Below, in pieces: positions 23,166-33,697 of a DNA stretch of 64,000 bases. Position numbers and translations under genes: made by a program. The notes below the pieces were generated by a model. The model did no database searches, had not been told where the DNA came from, and saw nothing but the letters and a program-made list of their open reading frames with translations. Source of the DNA: Corylus avellana (lineage: Eukaryota; Streptophyta; Magnoliopsida; Fagales; Betulaceae); assembly GCF_901000735.1 (NCBI RefSeq), contig NC_081542.1:19793093-19857092 (forward strand), given 5' to 3'. Each line of letters opens with the position of its first letter. Within the stretch, counting starts at the first letter, position 1.

Positions 23166-23813
23166 CCCGGTCCGGTTTCCCGTTTTGGCCTAAAACCCAA
23201 GGCGTACCGGTTCTCCAGAGAAACCGGAACCGGGACCCCGGTTAACCGGGGTCCCGGTTACCGGCCGGTTCCGGTATTACCCGGTCCGGTAACCGGTTTT
23301 TAAAAAAAATTGATTTTTGGGCTTATTTTAGGTATTGGGCCTAAAATAAGCCAATTTTTTTTTCATAAGTTGGCCCATTTTTTTAAAAATCTATTAGTTT
23401 CTTTGTCTAAATTAAAGGAGCTTTGTTGTAATTGTTCCAAATAATTAAAAAATAAACCTTAAAAAGTCCAAAAATCCTAAAAAATCATTGTTTTTGCCTA
23501 TTTGGGCCTTAGAAATAAAAATTTAATTTTTTAAAATAACCTAAACCTAAACCTAAGTGTAAAAAATATTAATATATATAATATATATATTAATATATAA
23601 ATATAATAATATATAAATATTATTAAATAAAATGGAAACCCGGTTCCGGTATTCCCGGTAAAAACCGGGTACCAAAAACCGGTACCGGAACCAGGGTACC
23701 CGGTTTTTAGATTTTTCAAACTGGAACCGGAACCGGGACCCCGGTTTCCCGGTTTCCGGTTTCCCGGTTTTCCGGTTCCGGTTCCGGTTCCCCGGTAATT
23801 TTTGACACCCCTA
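23154..23813. mobile_element. hAT-type MITE made of CCGGTT arrays, 660 bp
   Basis: Perfect 12-bp terminal inverted repeats TAGGGGTGTCAA and a perfect 8-bp target duplication ATTTTCTG (23146-23153 and 23814-23821). Both subterminal regions are dense in CCGGTT, ACCGGG and GGTTCC motifs, in opposite orientation at the two ends, around an A/T-rich core (about 23300-23630). It is noncoding. It is nested in the TR-GAG element at the 5' edge of ORF3. Confidence 0.9.
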
Positions 23814-23821
23814 ATTTTCTG

Positions 23822-25681
23822 CATTCTCACCCCAAAGAAAGAAGTAAATGATAAAAGAATATCACAAATCACTAGAAGAAATTAGATTGAAAAAAATTTT
23901 TATAGGAAACATGTGATTCGATAAATGAGATAGATGTACCAGAAACAAATAATAAATGTTGAACACAACAAAAATAATTTATTTCACAAGGAAAAGCGAA
24001 GATAGATGCAAACATATGTCATGTAGACATTCAATGAAACAGGTGATAGGCATTAAGGTATTGAATATAACATGATGAAAAGAATTCATGAAAACCGAAA
24101 ATACCTTGCCTAGGAATATTCCAACCAATATCTAAAACCCAATGACAGTGAAATATAATAATGTAATTGAAAAATTGTAGCACAATTGAAAACCGGAATC
24201 TTTGAGACATTTTATCAAACACATTGTATGCAAAAAAAAACATGTAGGCATGGAAAACACATGTTAAGATTAAAAACCATTCCTAAATACATCAAAGTGC
24301 ATGTAGTTTGCAACAATCATATGAGATAGAAAGAATAATCAATGTGAATCAAGGACTCAAACTATTCGGAATTGCAAAATTAAACCCAAACAGTCACAGC
24401 CGAGAAGTTTATTTGAACACAACATTGAAAAGAAGAAGGAAAGAAAAACATACCTGAAATGATTGAATGTGGATACTGGACTATGAAACAGAGAAATCAG
24501 AGATAAAAAGAAAGAAACAAAAAAAACGAAACAGAAAAATTTGTATGAAGTTAATCGGACGAGAGAGAGAGAGAGAGAAGTATGATATGGAACACACTGC
24601 AGGTTATATAAAATAACCAATGCCGTGTCTGGACAGGAAATTTCCTTGTCCGGACCGCATCCAAAAGAAATTCATAATAATTTTATTTTATTTTTATTTT
24701 TTATTATCATTATTTTTTAAATTGAAAAGGAAAACATAAATTGTATAGATAATCAATAAACCATGCATATCCTCATGAATATCTTAACAATCTGGAGTGA
24801 TCAACAAATTACACTTACATCTTAAATGTACCATATACATGACACAACCTTGTTCTGTGAATGCAGTCAAGTAGGCAATAATCAGAAATCTCATGTGAAT
24901 GTGTAGTGTGTGAAAACTCCCATTAAATAAGATTTTATCAGTGGACAGGAAATCTAGGCAGATATTTTGTAAATGAAAGACAAACAGTTTGATTCAAGCC
25001 ACAGTAAAACCTTATAATGTTAGGACCTAGATTCCCTCATCCGATACACTCCCCCTGAGACTAATCATTCACTTTTACCATGACCTTTAGTAATCATCTA
25101 TTTCCGCAATGATTTGATCACTGATTATTTCTTTAGGGACACATAGAAGCAAAACTAAGTCATCTGAGCTTATTTTATGCCTTTTTTTTTTTTTTTTGTG
25201 TGTGTGTGTGTGGAAGAAAATGTTGGAATTTTTAGGAGCTAGGTTCAACTAACGAGTTGGTCAAGTGGATAGAACTGACACTACCTATCTTCCAAGCAAA
25301 ATGTTTGCTCCAAATTTCCAAAGACATAACAAAAATCTAAACCTAATGGGGGCAAAATGTGCACAATTTCGAACATGAGAAAAACTGACTCTTACTCCTT
25401 TAACAGTTTTCAAAGGAACAAGGTATATCATAAATATATGGAGCTTGAGATGTAAATTGCAGAAATATTGACCCCACTCATATGGAAAATATTCATTTGA
25501 GCACAAGACATGAAAAACTGACTATCCAACAAATAAAAACAATCCCAAAAATAAAAGAATGAAAGAAAAATAAAGACAAAGCAAACAAAAACAATAAAAA
25601 AAAAAAACAAAAATGCCCTAGAACAGCTATGGACAAATATCAATATGTTCAATTTCTAGGCATGTTATGTGCCCACCTAAT
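23822..25681. other. noncoding interior of the TR-GAG element
   Basis: Here an autonomous Copia element would carry pol. The sequence is A/T-rich with short runs such as a T-run and GT repeat at 25183-25211. I see no protease, integrase or reverse transcriptase motif on either strand. The internal promoter and splice donor described separately fall in its left half. Confidence 0.7.
24455..24660 (-). promoter_or_regulatory. predicted internal core promoter and 5'-UTR exon with splice donor
   Basis: On the minus strand a TTATATAA box (about 24604-24612) is followed within 30-50 bases by a CT-repeat Y-patch (about 24560-24578), the usual layout of a plant core promoter. Upstream is a CCGGAC site resembling those in the LTR. 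Downstream, CATTTCAG|GTATGT at about 24453 is a strong plant 5' splice site. Together these suggest a promoter and untranslated first exon for ORF3. This is inference from sequence signals alone. Confidence 0.5.
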
Positions 25682-26491
25682 CTAGGTGAGTCCATTACCA
25701 CTCCCCCTCAATGAGTGAGTGGTATTAATCTTCTTGACCCAAACTTTTTTCACATCAGGGACAACTGTGTGACTCTTATCCAAGACATCTAACCGTGTTA
25801 CTACATCTCTCATCATGTTGAATAATTTCTCATAACTATTTCTAGAATGGAAATATTCTTTTTTAGGCTCATGACTGTTAAGCTGAAAACACTTAGGACG
25901 AATATGTACAATCTTACCACAGTTATGACACGTAGGAATAAACCTTTGAGAAGGTTGGTTCCTTAACATATGCACACTTCTCGACTTAGAACTAGACATA
26001 TAGGAATCAGTTAGAGTTTCCTTACCTTTTCCACCTTTGAAAATTTGAGGAGAAATTACCTTCTTTTCAGCCAAGCTATCTTCTTTGTTCACTGGTTTCA
26101 CAAAAATTATCTTTGAAGAAGAAGCAACATTAGTAGATAAAATAGCAGATTTATCAAAACCCAATCCAGTTCTATCAAACGAATATTTCTGATTATGTAG
26201 CATTTGATTTAGCTTTTCACTAGAGAATTTTGTTAGATGATTCTTTGATTCATTCAGTTCATTCTCTAAGGATTTCACTTTGGCAATTAGCATTTGATTT
26301 TCAGACATCAAAGTATTATGAGTAGCAAGAGAATCAGTTAAGGTGACAGAAAGTTGATCATTTTCAAGATTAACCTCATTGAGTTTCTTCAATTGCTGCT
26401 TATTCAGCTTTTTTAGTTTAGTGTATTCCACAAAGAGATTATTATAAGCATTTTGCAAATCATCTTCTTCTTCCGAATCATTATCGGACAC
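25682..26491 (-). pseudogene. Copia gag, C-terminal part (coiled coil and second CCHC knuckle)
   Basis: This is the same reading frame as the upstream gag part. An acidic start (SDNDSEEEDD) leads to a long Leu/Lys/Glu-rich coiled coil (about residues 15-95), then the SFDRTGLGFDKS motif typical of plant Copia gag, and a second knuckle CHNCGKIVHIRPKC near residue 188. In autonomous relatives protease and integrase follow. Here the frame ends at 25682 and A/T-rich noncoding sequence follows. Confidence 0.85.
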
Positions 26492-26548
26492 ACCTTGTTT
26501 GTCTTGAGAATTACACTCACTATTCTCATGCTCACTCTCATAACTAAC

Positions 26549-27520
26549 TCAAAATGCTAAGTAATTAACTCCTTGTTCAGCATCGTCCTTGTCTGACTCA
26601 TCACTTTGAGTCACATTAAATGCCTTGCCATTTGACTTTCTCAAGTTAGCACAGTCAACACGAATGTGCCCATGTCCTCCACATTCGTGACACTTGATAC
26701 CTCTAGGTGACTTTCCTTTCTCAACATTCTCATTTCTAGATTTCTCACAAAATTGTGAATTGCTATTTCTAAAATTCCCTTTCTTGGCCCTAAAGAATTT
26801 CCTAAACTTTTTAGCAAACATAGCAATTTCTTCCTCATTTCCAGAATCCTCATCAGATGAACCACAAGAGTCAACCTTAACATTTTTTGCCTTAAGAGCA
26901 ATATTCTTGGTGTTCTTGTCTTTAGGAAGAATTAGCACAAAGGTCTGAAGGGAACCTACAAGTTCTTCTACTCTCATAGTATCTAGGTCCTTGCTCTGTT
27001 GTATAGCAGCAATTTGGGGAATAAACCTCTCAGGCAAAGATCTTAAGATTTTTTTCACCACTTTAGCATCATCCATTTTCTTTCCCAAATTAATGGTAGA
27101 GTTTCTAATGGCACTAAGCTTTGAATAGAATTCATCAAAAGTTTCATCTTCCTGCATTCTAATCTCCTCAAACTGAGAAACCAACATTTGAATTTTTGAA
27201 GTTCTAACAACCTTAGTTCCTTTATGTGTGATTTCTAAAGTTTCCCAAGCTTCCTTAGCTATTTCACATCTAGAAATTCTAGAAAATTCCTCATTTGAAA
27301 CAGAGATGTAAATAGCATTTATAGCTTTGTCATTCGCAATAGCATTATTCTTTTCCTCTGTTGTCCATTCAGCTATTGTTTTTTCTGGACGTGTCCATCC
27401 AGATTCGACAATATGCCAAACATTAATGGATTTAAAATATGCTCTCATACGAATTTTCCAAAGCGTATAATTTGTTCCGTCAAAGACGGGAAGGGAATTA
27501 GGAGCAACAGTATGAGACAT
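26549..27520 (-). pseudogene. Copia gag, N-terminal part (DUF4219/UBN2 and CCHC knuckle)
   Basis: The 323-codon frame starts with MSHTVAPNSLPVFDG. It has the DUF4219-like motif FDGTNYTLWKIRM, a UBN2-type gag core (EAWETLEITHKG, FDEFYSKLSAI, ILRSLPERF) and a CCHC zinc knuckle CHECGGHGHIRVDC near residue 280. It ends at a TGA (26549-26551), and the same frame continues into the next feature after 19 further codons. I read the two as one gag of about 610 codons split by one nonsense codon. Gag packages element RNA into particles. The start lies just downstream of the primer-binding site, as expected. Confidence 0.9.
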
Positions 27521-27570
27521 TTGATATGGAGTCTCGGATCACACTCAGGAAATAAATCCTTCACAGAGTG

Positions 27571-27589
27571 AACCCGCTCTGATACCAAT
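27571..27589 (-). promoter_or_regulatory. primer-binding site, tRNA-Met type
   Basis: Read on the minus strand, the bases next to the 5' LTR are TTGGTATCAGAGCGGG, the classical Copia primer-binding site complementary to the 3' end of initiator tRNA-Met. Confidence 0.85.
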
Positions 27590-28378
27590 TGAAAAATCTA
27601 AAACGACTCCAAAAGACACCTATTCAAATGTCTAGGTGATTCACAAATATTAAGCGGAATAAGATCTGACCTAACAATCAATAATCAACCAAATACAGAT
27701 ATGTAATGAAAATCAAGAACACAGATATTTGGTTACGAAGAGGAAACCATTTAGAGAACACTCTAAATGTAAAACCTCTCCGGGGCAGCCAAACCCAGGA
27801 AATCAATCCACTATAAGAAGAATAAGGAATACAAGAAGAATTACAAAACCTTTGCAATTTACTCTTCCTTGTACACGACAAGTGACCCACTTGACTTCTA
27901 CCGCAGTAGCCCTTTCCAGAACATCTGGCACAATTCTTCTATAAGATTTCCTTTCACCGGAACTCCGATTGGCTTCACGTATTTAATCCCTTCTCAAATA
28001 CCCTAGCCATGTCCGGACAGGGCTAATCTGGGGTCCGGACATGGCTAGGGTTACATATGCGTAACCTAGCGATGTCCGGACCTCCAACACTTGTGTCCGG
28101 ACATCTCATAAAGATTGAGGCTTACTGGAAATGGGGTCCGGACCCAGCTTCTGGTGGTCCGGACCTCTTCATCAAAATGCAGTTTCTGGAAATCAGGTCC
28201 GGACCCAGCTTCTGGCGGTCCGGACATGCCCTTCAATAGATATTTTCTGGAAATTGGGTCCGGACCTGGCTTCTGGTGGTCCGGACAGGGCTTTCTAGAA
28301 TCTGCTTCCGGGACATGTTGAGGTGCTCATTTTCAACAACTTACATGCAAACCGAATGTGCCAAAACCTAAACTAACA
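27590..28378 (-). repeat. 5' LTR of the TR-GAG element
   Basis: This LTR lies upstream of gag in element orientation. It lacks about 94 bp present in the other LTR (counterpart of about 21410-21510) and keeps the three 61-bp units (CTGGAAAT-type starts at 28125, 28186 and 28247). Confidence 0.85.
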
Positions 28379-29357
28379 CTTAATTATACTTATACGCTCT
28401 TATCCTGATCTCATATGGCAAGTAGACAAAACATATGGAAGTTTATTTCACATTGCTGTTTTATATCGGCACGAGAGTGTTTTCAATCTTATATATGAGA
28501 TAGGAAGTAGCAAGGATTACCTTGCAATGTATACTGTCGAAAACGAAGATAACATGCTGCACTTAGCTGGACGATTGGCTCCTTCGAATCGACTAAATAT
28601 TGTATCAGGAGTAGCCCTTCAAATGCAGCGAGAGTTGTTGTGGTTTAAGGTGAGTCTTAATATTATTTCAACTTCTTTTTCTTCTCATTGCATGTATATA
28701 AGTTGCACTTTCACTTATTAATTTATAACTTGGTCACTATAGGAGATAGAAAAGATTGTGCTGCCTTCATACCTAAACAAGAAGAATTCAACTGGTGAAA
28801 CACCTAGAGATGTCTTTATAAAGACGCATAAAGATTTAAAAGAAAATGGAGAAAAGTAGATGAAGGATACAGCAAACTATTGCATGCTTGTGGCAACATT
28901 GATTGCCACTGTGGTTTTCACTGCAGTCTTCACTATCCCTGGTGGCAACAATCAAGAAACTGGCACTCCAATTTTTTTGAAAAGTAACTGGTTTATGGTA
29001 TTCTTCATATCAGATACAATAGCTTTTTTCTCCTCTTCAACTTCGATAGTAATCTTTTTGTCAATTCTGACATCATGTTATACAGAAGCAAATTTTCTCA
29101 AGTCATTACCTACAAAATTGGTATTTGGACTTGTGGTGCTCTTTATCTCTATAGCAGGCATGGTACTAGCCTTCAGTGCAACATGTTTTTTAGTCTATAA
29201 CAGCAAAATGACATGGACTCCAATTGTTATAATCTCTTCGGCTAGTGTCCCAATTACTATATTTGTTTTGCTACATTATGATCTTTGGGCTGATATAATC
29301 CACTCAAGATATTGGTCTCGATTTCTTTTTCGGCCACATAATGGTAGGCTTTTCTAG

Positions 29358-30508
29358 CTAGTCAAAGAGGCCGACTAGATAATTTGAATAAGCAAGTCAA
29401 ATGAAAAGGAAAAAAAAAAATTGCTAAAGGTAAGGCAATCAAGGGATTTTGAGCAAGGAAGGGCAAAGAAGGAAAAGATCAAATCAAGACTTTGAATTGA
29501 TTTGAAGACTTCAATTTGATCTTCATCATATTTATTATTGTTTGTGTTGTATATGTATGTGTGGGTGTATGCTATTTGGAGATTGCATTTTTCTATGTAA
29601 ACCCTGATTCGGATGTCTGCAAGGAAACTATCATTTAATAAGAACTTCTATTTCTCAAGTGATTGGCTTGTACTACGTGTCTTTTGATCGAAATAGGATC
29701 ATTTACGGTTCAAAAGAATATATTGGAGGGGCTTTCTCTTTCTATCATATTTACATTTTTTTATCCATTCTTTTGTTAGGTTGTTCAATATTTTCAAATT
29801 GAACAATGACCGCCGGCATCTTCGGTTACGGTTTGGGCTTTCATTGGGCGGCCCAATTGCAGGCACCAAATTAAGACCATATATGCGCGCGTTAGCAAAC
29901 TTCTGGGGTTCTTTTTTTCAAGTGGCAAAAACACCATGCATGCATGTTGGGTATGGTGAATTGAAGGAGCACCCCGTTTCCGGCCACTCTCCTTCATTCG
30001 GCCGCCACATGTCCCTTTCTACGACAAACAAAATTCCAACGAACGACTTTCCCTTAATTAGTTTCTAACTCTTATCTCTTTTGTTGGACACTTTGTCTGA
30101 AACCAAAAGACGAAAAGGCCTATATATATTCAGAAAAAAAAATAAGAATAAAATAAAGACAAAGCCTATCCAAGAGTAGGGGCAGAAAGACAAAATAAAT
30201 AAAGCTGATAATCAACTCTGGATTTGGGTTTTGTGGTTTGGGAGTGTGATGAACACCATGATTATTAACTCTGTCTTTAGATTAATTGGGGCAGGGAAAA
30301 TGCTATATTTCTTCTCCTGATTTTTCTCTTATTTTGTCACTCTTTAAAATTATCATTAGATTTGTAGGGTTACATTGGTCTCACATCAATTTTGAAAAAA
30401 AAAAAACAAAACAAAACAAAAAAGAAGAGAAATATGTGTAGCACATCTCTTTGAGGATAGTAGCCTTGGCCTCGTCAGTGAATTGTTATTTTATTATTAT
30501 TATTATTG
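29358..30508. repeat. 3' flank of pseudogene 1 and R3 copy 2
   Basis: 29360-29700 is the A/T-rich 3' flank; part of it (AGTCAAATGAAAAGGAAA, AATCAAGACTTTGAATTGAT) resembles the 3' UTRs at 38110 and 38962. 29800-30020 matches 4570-4790 (family R3). 30045-30175 recurs at 30910-31045 (TGTTGGACACTTTGTCTG). There is no gene. Confidence 0.6.
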
Positions 30509-31440
30509 ACAAGTTCAAGCCAAACATACCGATGATTGTTGCCAGAATCAGAGAATCACACGGTTTGATGTGTGGGCCTCATCAAGGCTAGTGATGATCT
30601 AGTCTGACTGCAGACTGCTCATAAACTTTGTCTTTAGGCGCATAAAAAATCAACATAGCTTTAAATTTGACAAATGACATCTTATTTGTTTTTGCAGACT
30701 CTACCAAACAAACTTTTGGATGCGCCATGCAAGACCAAACCATGGGATCGCCAAACACCGGATGACATATGACATCTTGTATTTATTTGCTTTCACAATA
30801 ATTACAATTTGTTTTTGTGTCTCAGCTTTTTTGTTTACTCATTGGCTTCTTATAGTTTCGTTGATACCAGGGGACAGGAAGCTTTTATATCTTTGGTATT
30901 ACTATACGACTTTCCCTTCCCTTAATTAGTCTCTCACCCTTAAGTTTCTTACTCTTATCTCTTTTGTTGGACACTTTGTCTGAAACCAAAAGACGAAAAG
31001 GCCTATATTCAGAAAAAAAACGACAAAGGCCTATCCAAAAGTTTTATGGACAAATTCAAGCCAAACATACTGATGTTTGTTGCCAGAATAAGAGAATCAC
31101 ACAGTTTGATGTGTGGGCCTCATCATACCTAGTGATGACCTTGTCTGACTGCAGACTGTTCATAAACTTTGTCTTTAGGCGCATTAAAAATCAACATATA
31201 TAGCTTTAAATTTGACAAATGACATCTTATTTTGTTCTGCAGACTCTACCAAACAAACTTTAATTTGGATGAGCCAAGACCAAACCTTGGGGTTGCCCCG
31301 GATGACATATGACATCTTATATTTTATTTGCTTTCACAAATAACAATTTGTTTTTGTGTCTCAGCTTTTCTGTTTACTCATAGGCTTCTTAAAGTTTCAT
31401 TGATACCATTACCAGGCGACAGGAAGATTTTATATCTTTG
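30509..31440. repeat. two tandem units of about 541 bp upstream of gene A
   Basis: AAGTTCAAGCCAAACATAC near 30511 and AAATTCAAGCCAAACATAC near 31052 start two diverged direct units. Both contain GATGTGTGGGCCTCATCA, CTGACTGCAGACTG and GATGACATATGACATCTT. The corresponding place upstream of gene B (47251-47570) has one hybrid unit. Confidence 0.75.
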
Positions 31441-31639
31441 GTTTCAAATATATATTCTAGTTCTGTAATTCAGGCTACAATGTTGATTTGGTTAGATTTG
31501 ATTAATTAGATAAAGTTGGTGAAAATACTGAATGCAGGGTGATGGACGAACAACCCCTACCACCACCCATTCTACCGATATCCACCTTAATGGAAACACT
31601 AATTAAGACAGACAGTTAGTAGCACGAAATAAATTAAAA

Positions 31640-32100
31640 GGGTTAAACATCTTTTCACGTTGGCCGAGGGGTTGCTCGATCTACCACCCCCGTGAGACTA
31701 AAGAGTGGTTTTGAACACACTCTTTACGTTGCGTGGGAGTTGCCAAACTACTTCCAAGGGCCGAACCCACCCCAAACAGGCCAAAATCACCCTTAGACCT
31801 AACGGGGGTGGTCAAGCCACCCCAAGGCCTATCGGAGTGGTTTCAGCCAATCCCATTTTGCTTTTTGAGGGGGCTAAATCAATTTTAAGGCTCTTGAGGA
31901 TAGTTCAGCCACAAATGGGAGGTGGCTCCAGCTACCTCTCTTTTTTTTTTTTGGTAAGTTTTTTAATTATTATTATTTTTTTAAATTATTGTAATATTTT
32001 ATATTTTATATATATATTAATTTTTAATGAGTTTTTTAATTTTTAGTATTACAAATTGCCACATTTCATTTTTATAAAAAGTTGTCAATGATTGCAAGAA
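31640..32100. repeat. GGGTGG/CCACCC-containing repeat
   Basis: Motifs such as GGGGGTGGTCAAGCCACCCC lie between A/T-rich ends (TTTGGTAAGTTTTTTAATTA near 31950). No coding capacity. The same sequence is at 47790-48250 in the duplicate. Probably an old DNA element, class unresolved. 32101-33050 has no gene; it includes a perfect 9-bp-arm palindrome at 32818-32838. Confidence 0.45.
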
Positions 32101-33062
32101 GAAATAGCACAAAAGCTAAAAGCAAAGTAGCAAAAGTTAGTTAATTAAGAGGAGCAAATGGATAAGAAAAAGAATATGGATAAAATTATGGAAGCTGTAA
32201 TACACGTAAAAGTAGTACCAACCCATCAACATAATTAGAGGTAAGGATGGCATGGCATGGCCCGTGAAAGCTACTACCACTAAAAAGCTACTGCATCTCT
32301 CATTTCCAAGTCTATATATATATATATATATCCTCAAGTCCTCCAAGTAGATTATTTTTGGACAAAATCTTTGAAGTCAAACAAGTGTATTTGTCTATAA
32401 ATAAGAGCATACATAGTATACGGTTTTGGTATTGCGGAAACCAACTATAATTGGAGGCTAATATGGGAAAATTTCATCCAAAAATCGTCATGAAGACAAC
32501 TTGTGTTGTACTAACTTAGAAAAAAAAGCTAGTCGCATCTATATACACTATCACCCAAAAATGACTAGTCATTTTGGAGCTTGCATAAAATCATTTATAA
32601 AACCTAGTTTTACCCAGTAAAAAAACAATGTTATATTAACCACTTACACTTCTTATATATTTTTAATATGAATTTTTCTTTTTTTCTTTTTTACAATCAC
32701 ACATGTACTTGATCAACACATATATAGATAAATGTTTCTTTATACATGCGTGTTTGGGCGTCTTGTGTCGTAGATTAATTGCGTGTTGGATTCCTTCGTG
32801 TTCCTGTCTGGCGAGGCACTGACTTAATCTAAGTCAGTCATGCACAAGTTCACTAAACTTTATGTAGCAGTGAGTGACTTCTACATGGTAATTGCATTTC
32901 AAGAAGTATTGCTATTAATTGAGTAACCATATATATAGAAGCTCTTGTTAGTTTTTATTATGTTTATATGATCAATTTATATGTAAAAAGTTTTATTACA
33001 GGTTTTTCGAAGTATATATTCAGGATGTGATTGCCTTGTTTGGATTTTAGAAATCCTGAAAA

Positions 33063-33271
33063 TGATGGAACCAGCTTTGAATTTGGGGGGCACTCACAGA
33101 GCCAAAATATTTTTTAGGAGGGACAAATTGAAAAAAAAAAAAATCTTAAATTATTATTTTTTTACCTTTTTTTTTTTTTTTTTCTTTTTCTTTTTTTGCC
33201 TTAATTTCTTTTTTTTCTTTTCATTTGGGGGGACCAAGGTCACTGTCGGTCCCCCCCCTAAATCCATCTCT
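33063..33271. mobile_element. hAT-like MITE upstream of gene A
   Basis: The flanking 8-bp duplication is CCTGAAAA (33055-33062) and CCTGAAAT (33272-33279). The ends share ATGGA-type terminal sequence followed by GGGGGG blocks in inverted orientation. The interior is poly(T)/poly(A), which creates a spurious Phe-rich frame. It is also present at 49219-49427 upstream of gene B, so it predates the duplication. Confidence 0.6.
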
Positions 33272-33351
33272 CCTGAAATGATTTCATCTACCCTTTATAC
33301 ATTATTTGATTTTTTCTTCTCTCTATTCCTCAAAATAGACATTTTGCTTTG

Positions 33352-33590
33352 TGATCCACACAGAATCACCAATAGGATAATATGGAGGGCCAGTAGTTAT
33401 GGTTTCATTGTACATTAATCTTCTATTGCGATCACGTGATCCAGACACAGAATCATCAACAGGATAACATGTAGAGCCAATTTGCATTGTGCATTCTTCT
33501 ATTGCATTCGATCCACACACATAATCATCAACAGGATAAAATGGAGGGCCCAGTGGTTATCGTTTCATTGTACGTTCTTCTATTGCGATA
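33352..33590. repeat. minisatellite of about three 70-80 bp units
   Basis: Units share GATCCACACA/GATCCAGACACA, AATCATCAACAGGATAA, and CATTGTACGTTCTTCTATTGCG. The array is repeated in the duplicate at about 49508-49746. Confidence 0.7.
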
Positions 33591-33697
33591 CACACAAGAT
33601 CGAGGATAACTTTGTCGTCTTCCGAATATTGTGAATTGTAGGAGCTCTTAATCACTTATATACACAACCTTAATTCCAGATATGCATGACTTGATGA

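Larger units (their letters stand above)
21003..28378 (-). mobile_element. Copia-type LTR retroelement with gag but no recognisable pol (TR-GAG-like), in exon 4 of pseudogene 1
   Basis: The 5-bp target duplication CTTAA lies at 20998-21002 and 28379-28383. LTRs are 21003-21884 (882 bp) and 27590-28378 (789 bp; about 94 bp deleted), with TG...CA ends in element orientation and roughly a dozen substitutions by eye. On the minus strand the order is 5' LTR (right), primer-binding site, gag, a long noncoding stretch, an extra gene (ORF3), polypurine tract, 3' LTR (left). No integrase, reverse transcriptase or RNase H similarity is visible between 21885 and 27589. The element therefore depends on pol in trans, or arose by replacement of pol. 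Its orientation is opposite to the host gene. Confidence 0.9.
15619..29357 (+). pseudogene. ankyrin-repeat/PGG membrane protein pseudogene 1 (ITN1/ACD6-like)
   Basis: Recognisable exons: exon 1 at 15619-15824 (start MAQGESNS, donor GT at 15825); exon 3 at 16380-16529 and again at 19477-19626 (IALKILENDPNLAIA, QLSIWQRCLNS); exon 4 as two pieces, 20829-21002 and 28379-28649, split by a Copia element; exon 5 at 28743-29357 with the PGG domain (FTIPGGNNQETGTPIF) and four hydrophobic segments. The exon bearing most ankyrin repeats, present in gene A at 35505-35987, is missing between exons 1 and 3. Lesions besides the insertion are TAG at 20861-20863 in exon 4 and TAG at 28857-28859 in exon 5, where gene A has W in EKWIKE. 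Family members sit in membranes and act in stress or defence signalling; that role is from the family, not from this copy. After removal of the insert and its duplicated CTTAA, the two exon 4 pieces read in one frame. Confidence 0.87.

Noticed and set aside
23190..23300. Dense short repeats that could be mistaken for a CRISPR-like or regulatory array
   Set aside because: There are no uniform spacers, the host is a plant, and the array lies between MITE terminal inverted repeats with an 8-bp duplication.
33062..33418. A 118-codon Phe-rich frame, repeated at 49218-49574
   Set aside because: It is produced by poly(T) runs inside a MITE; its presence in both segmental copies reflects the duplication, not selection.
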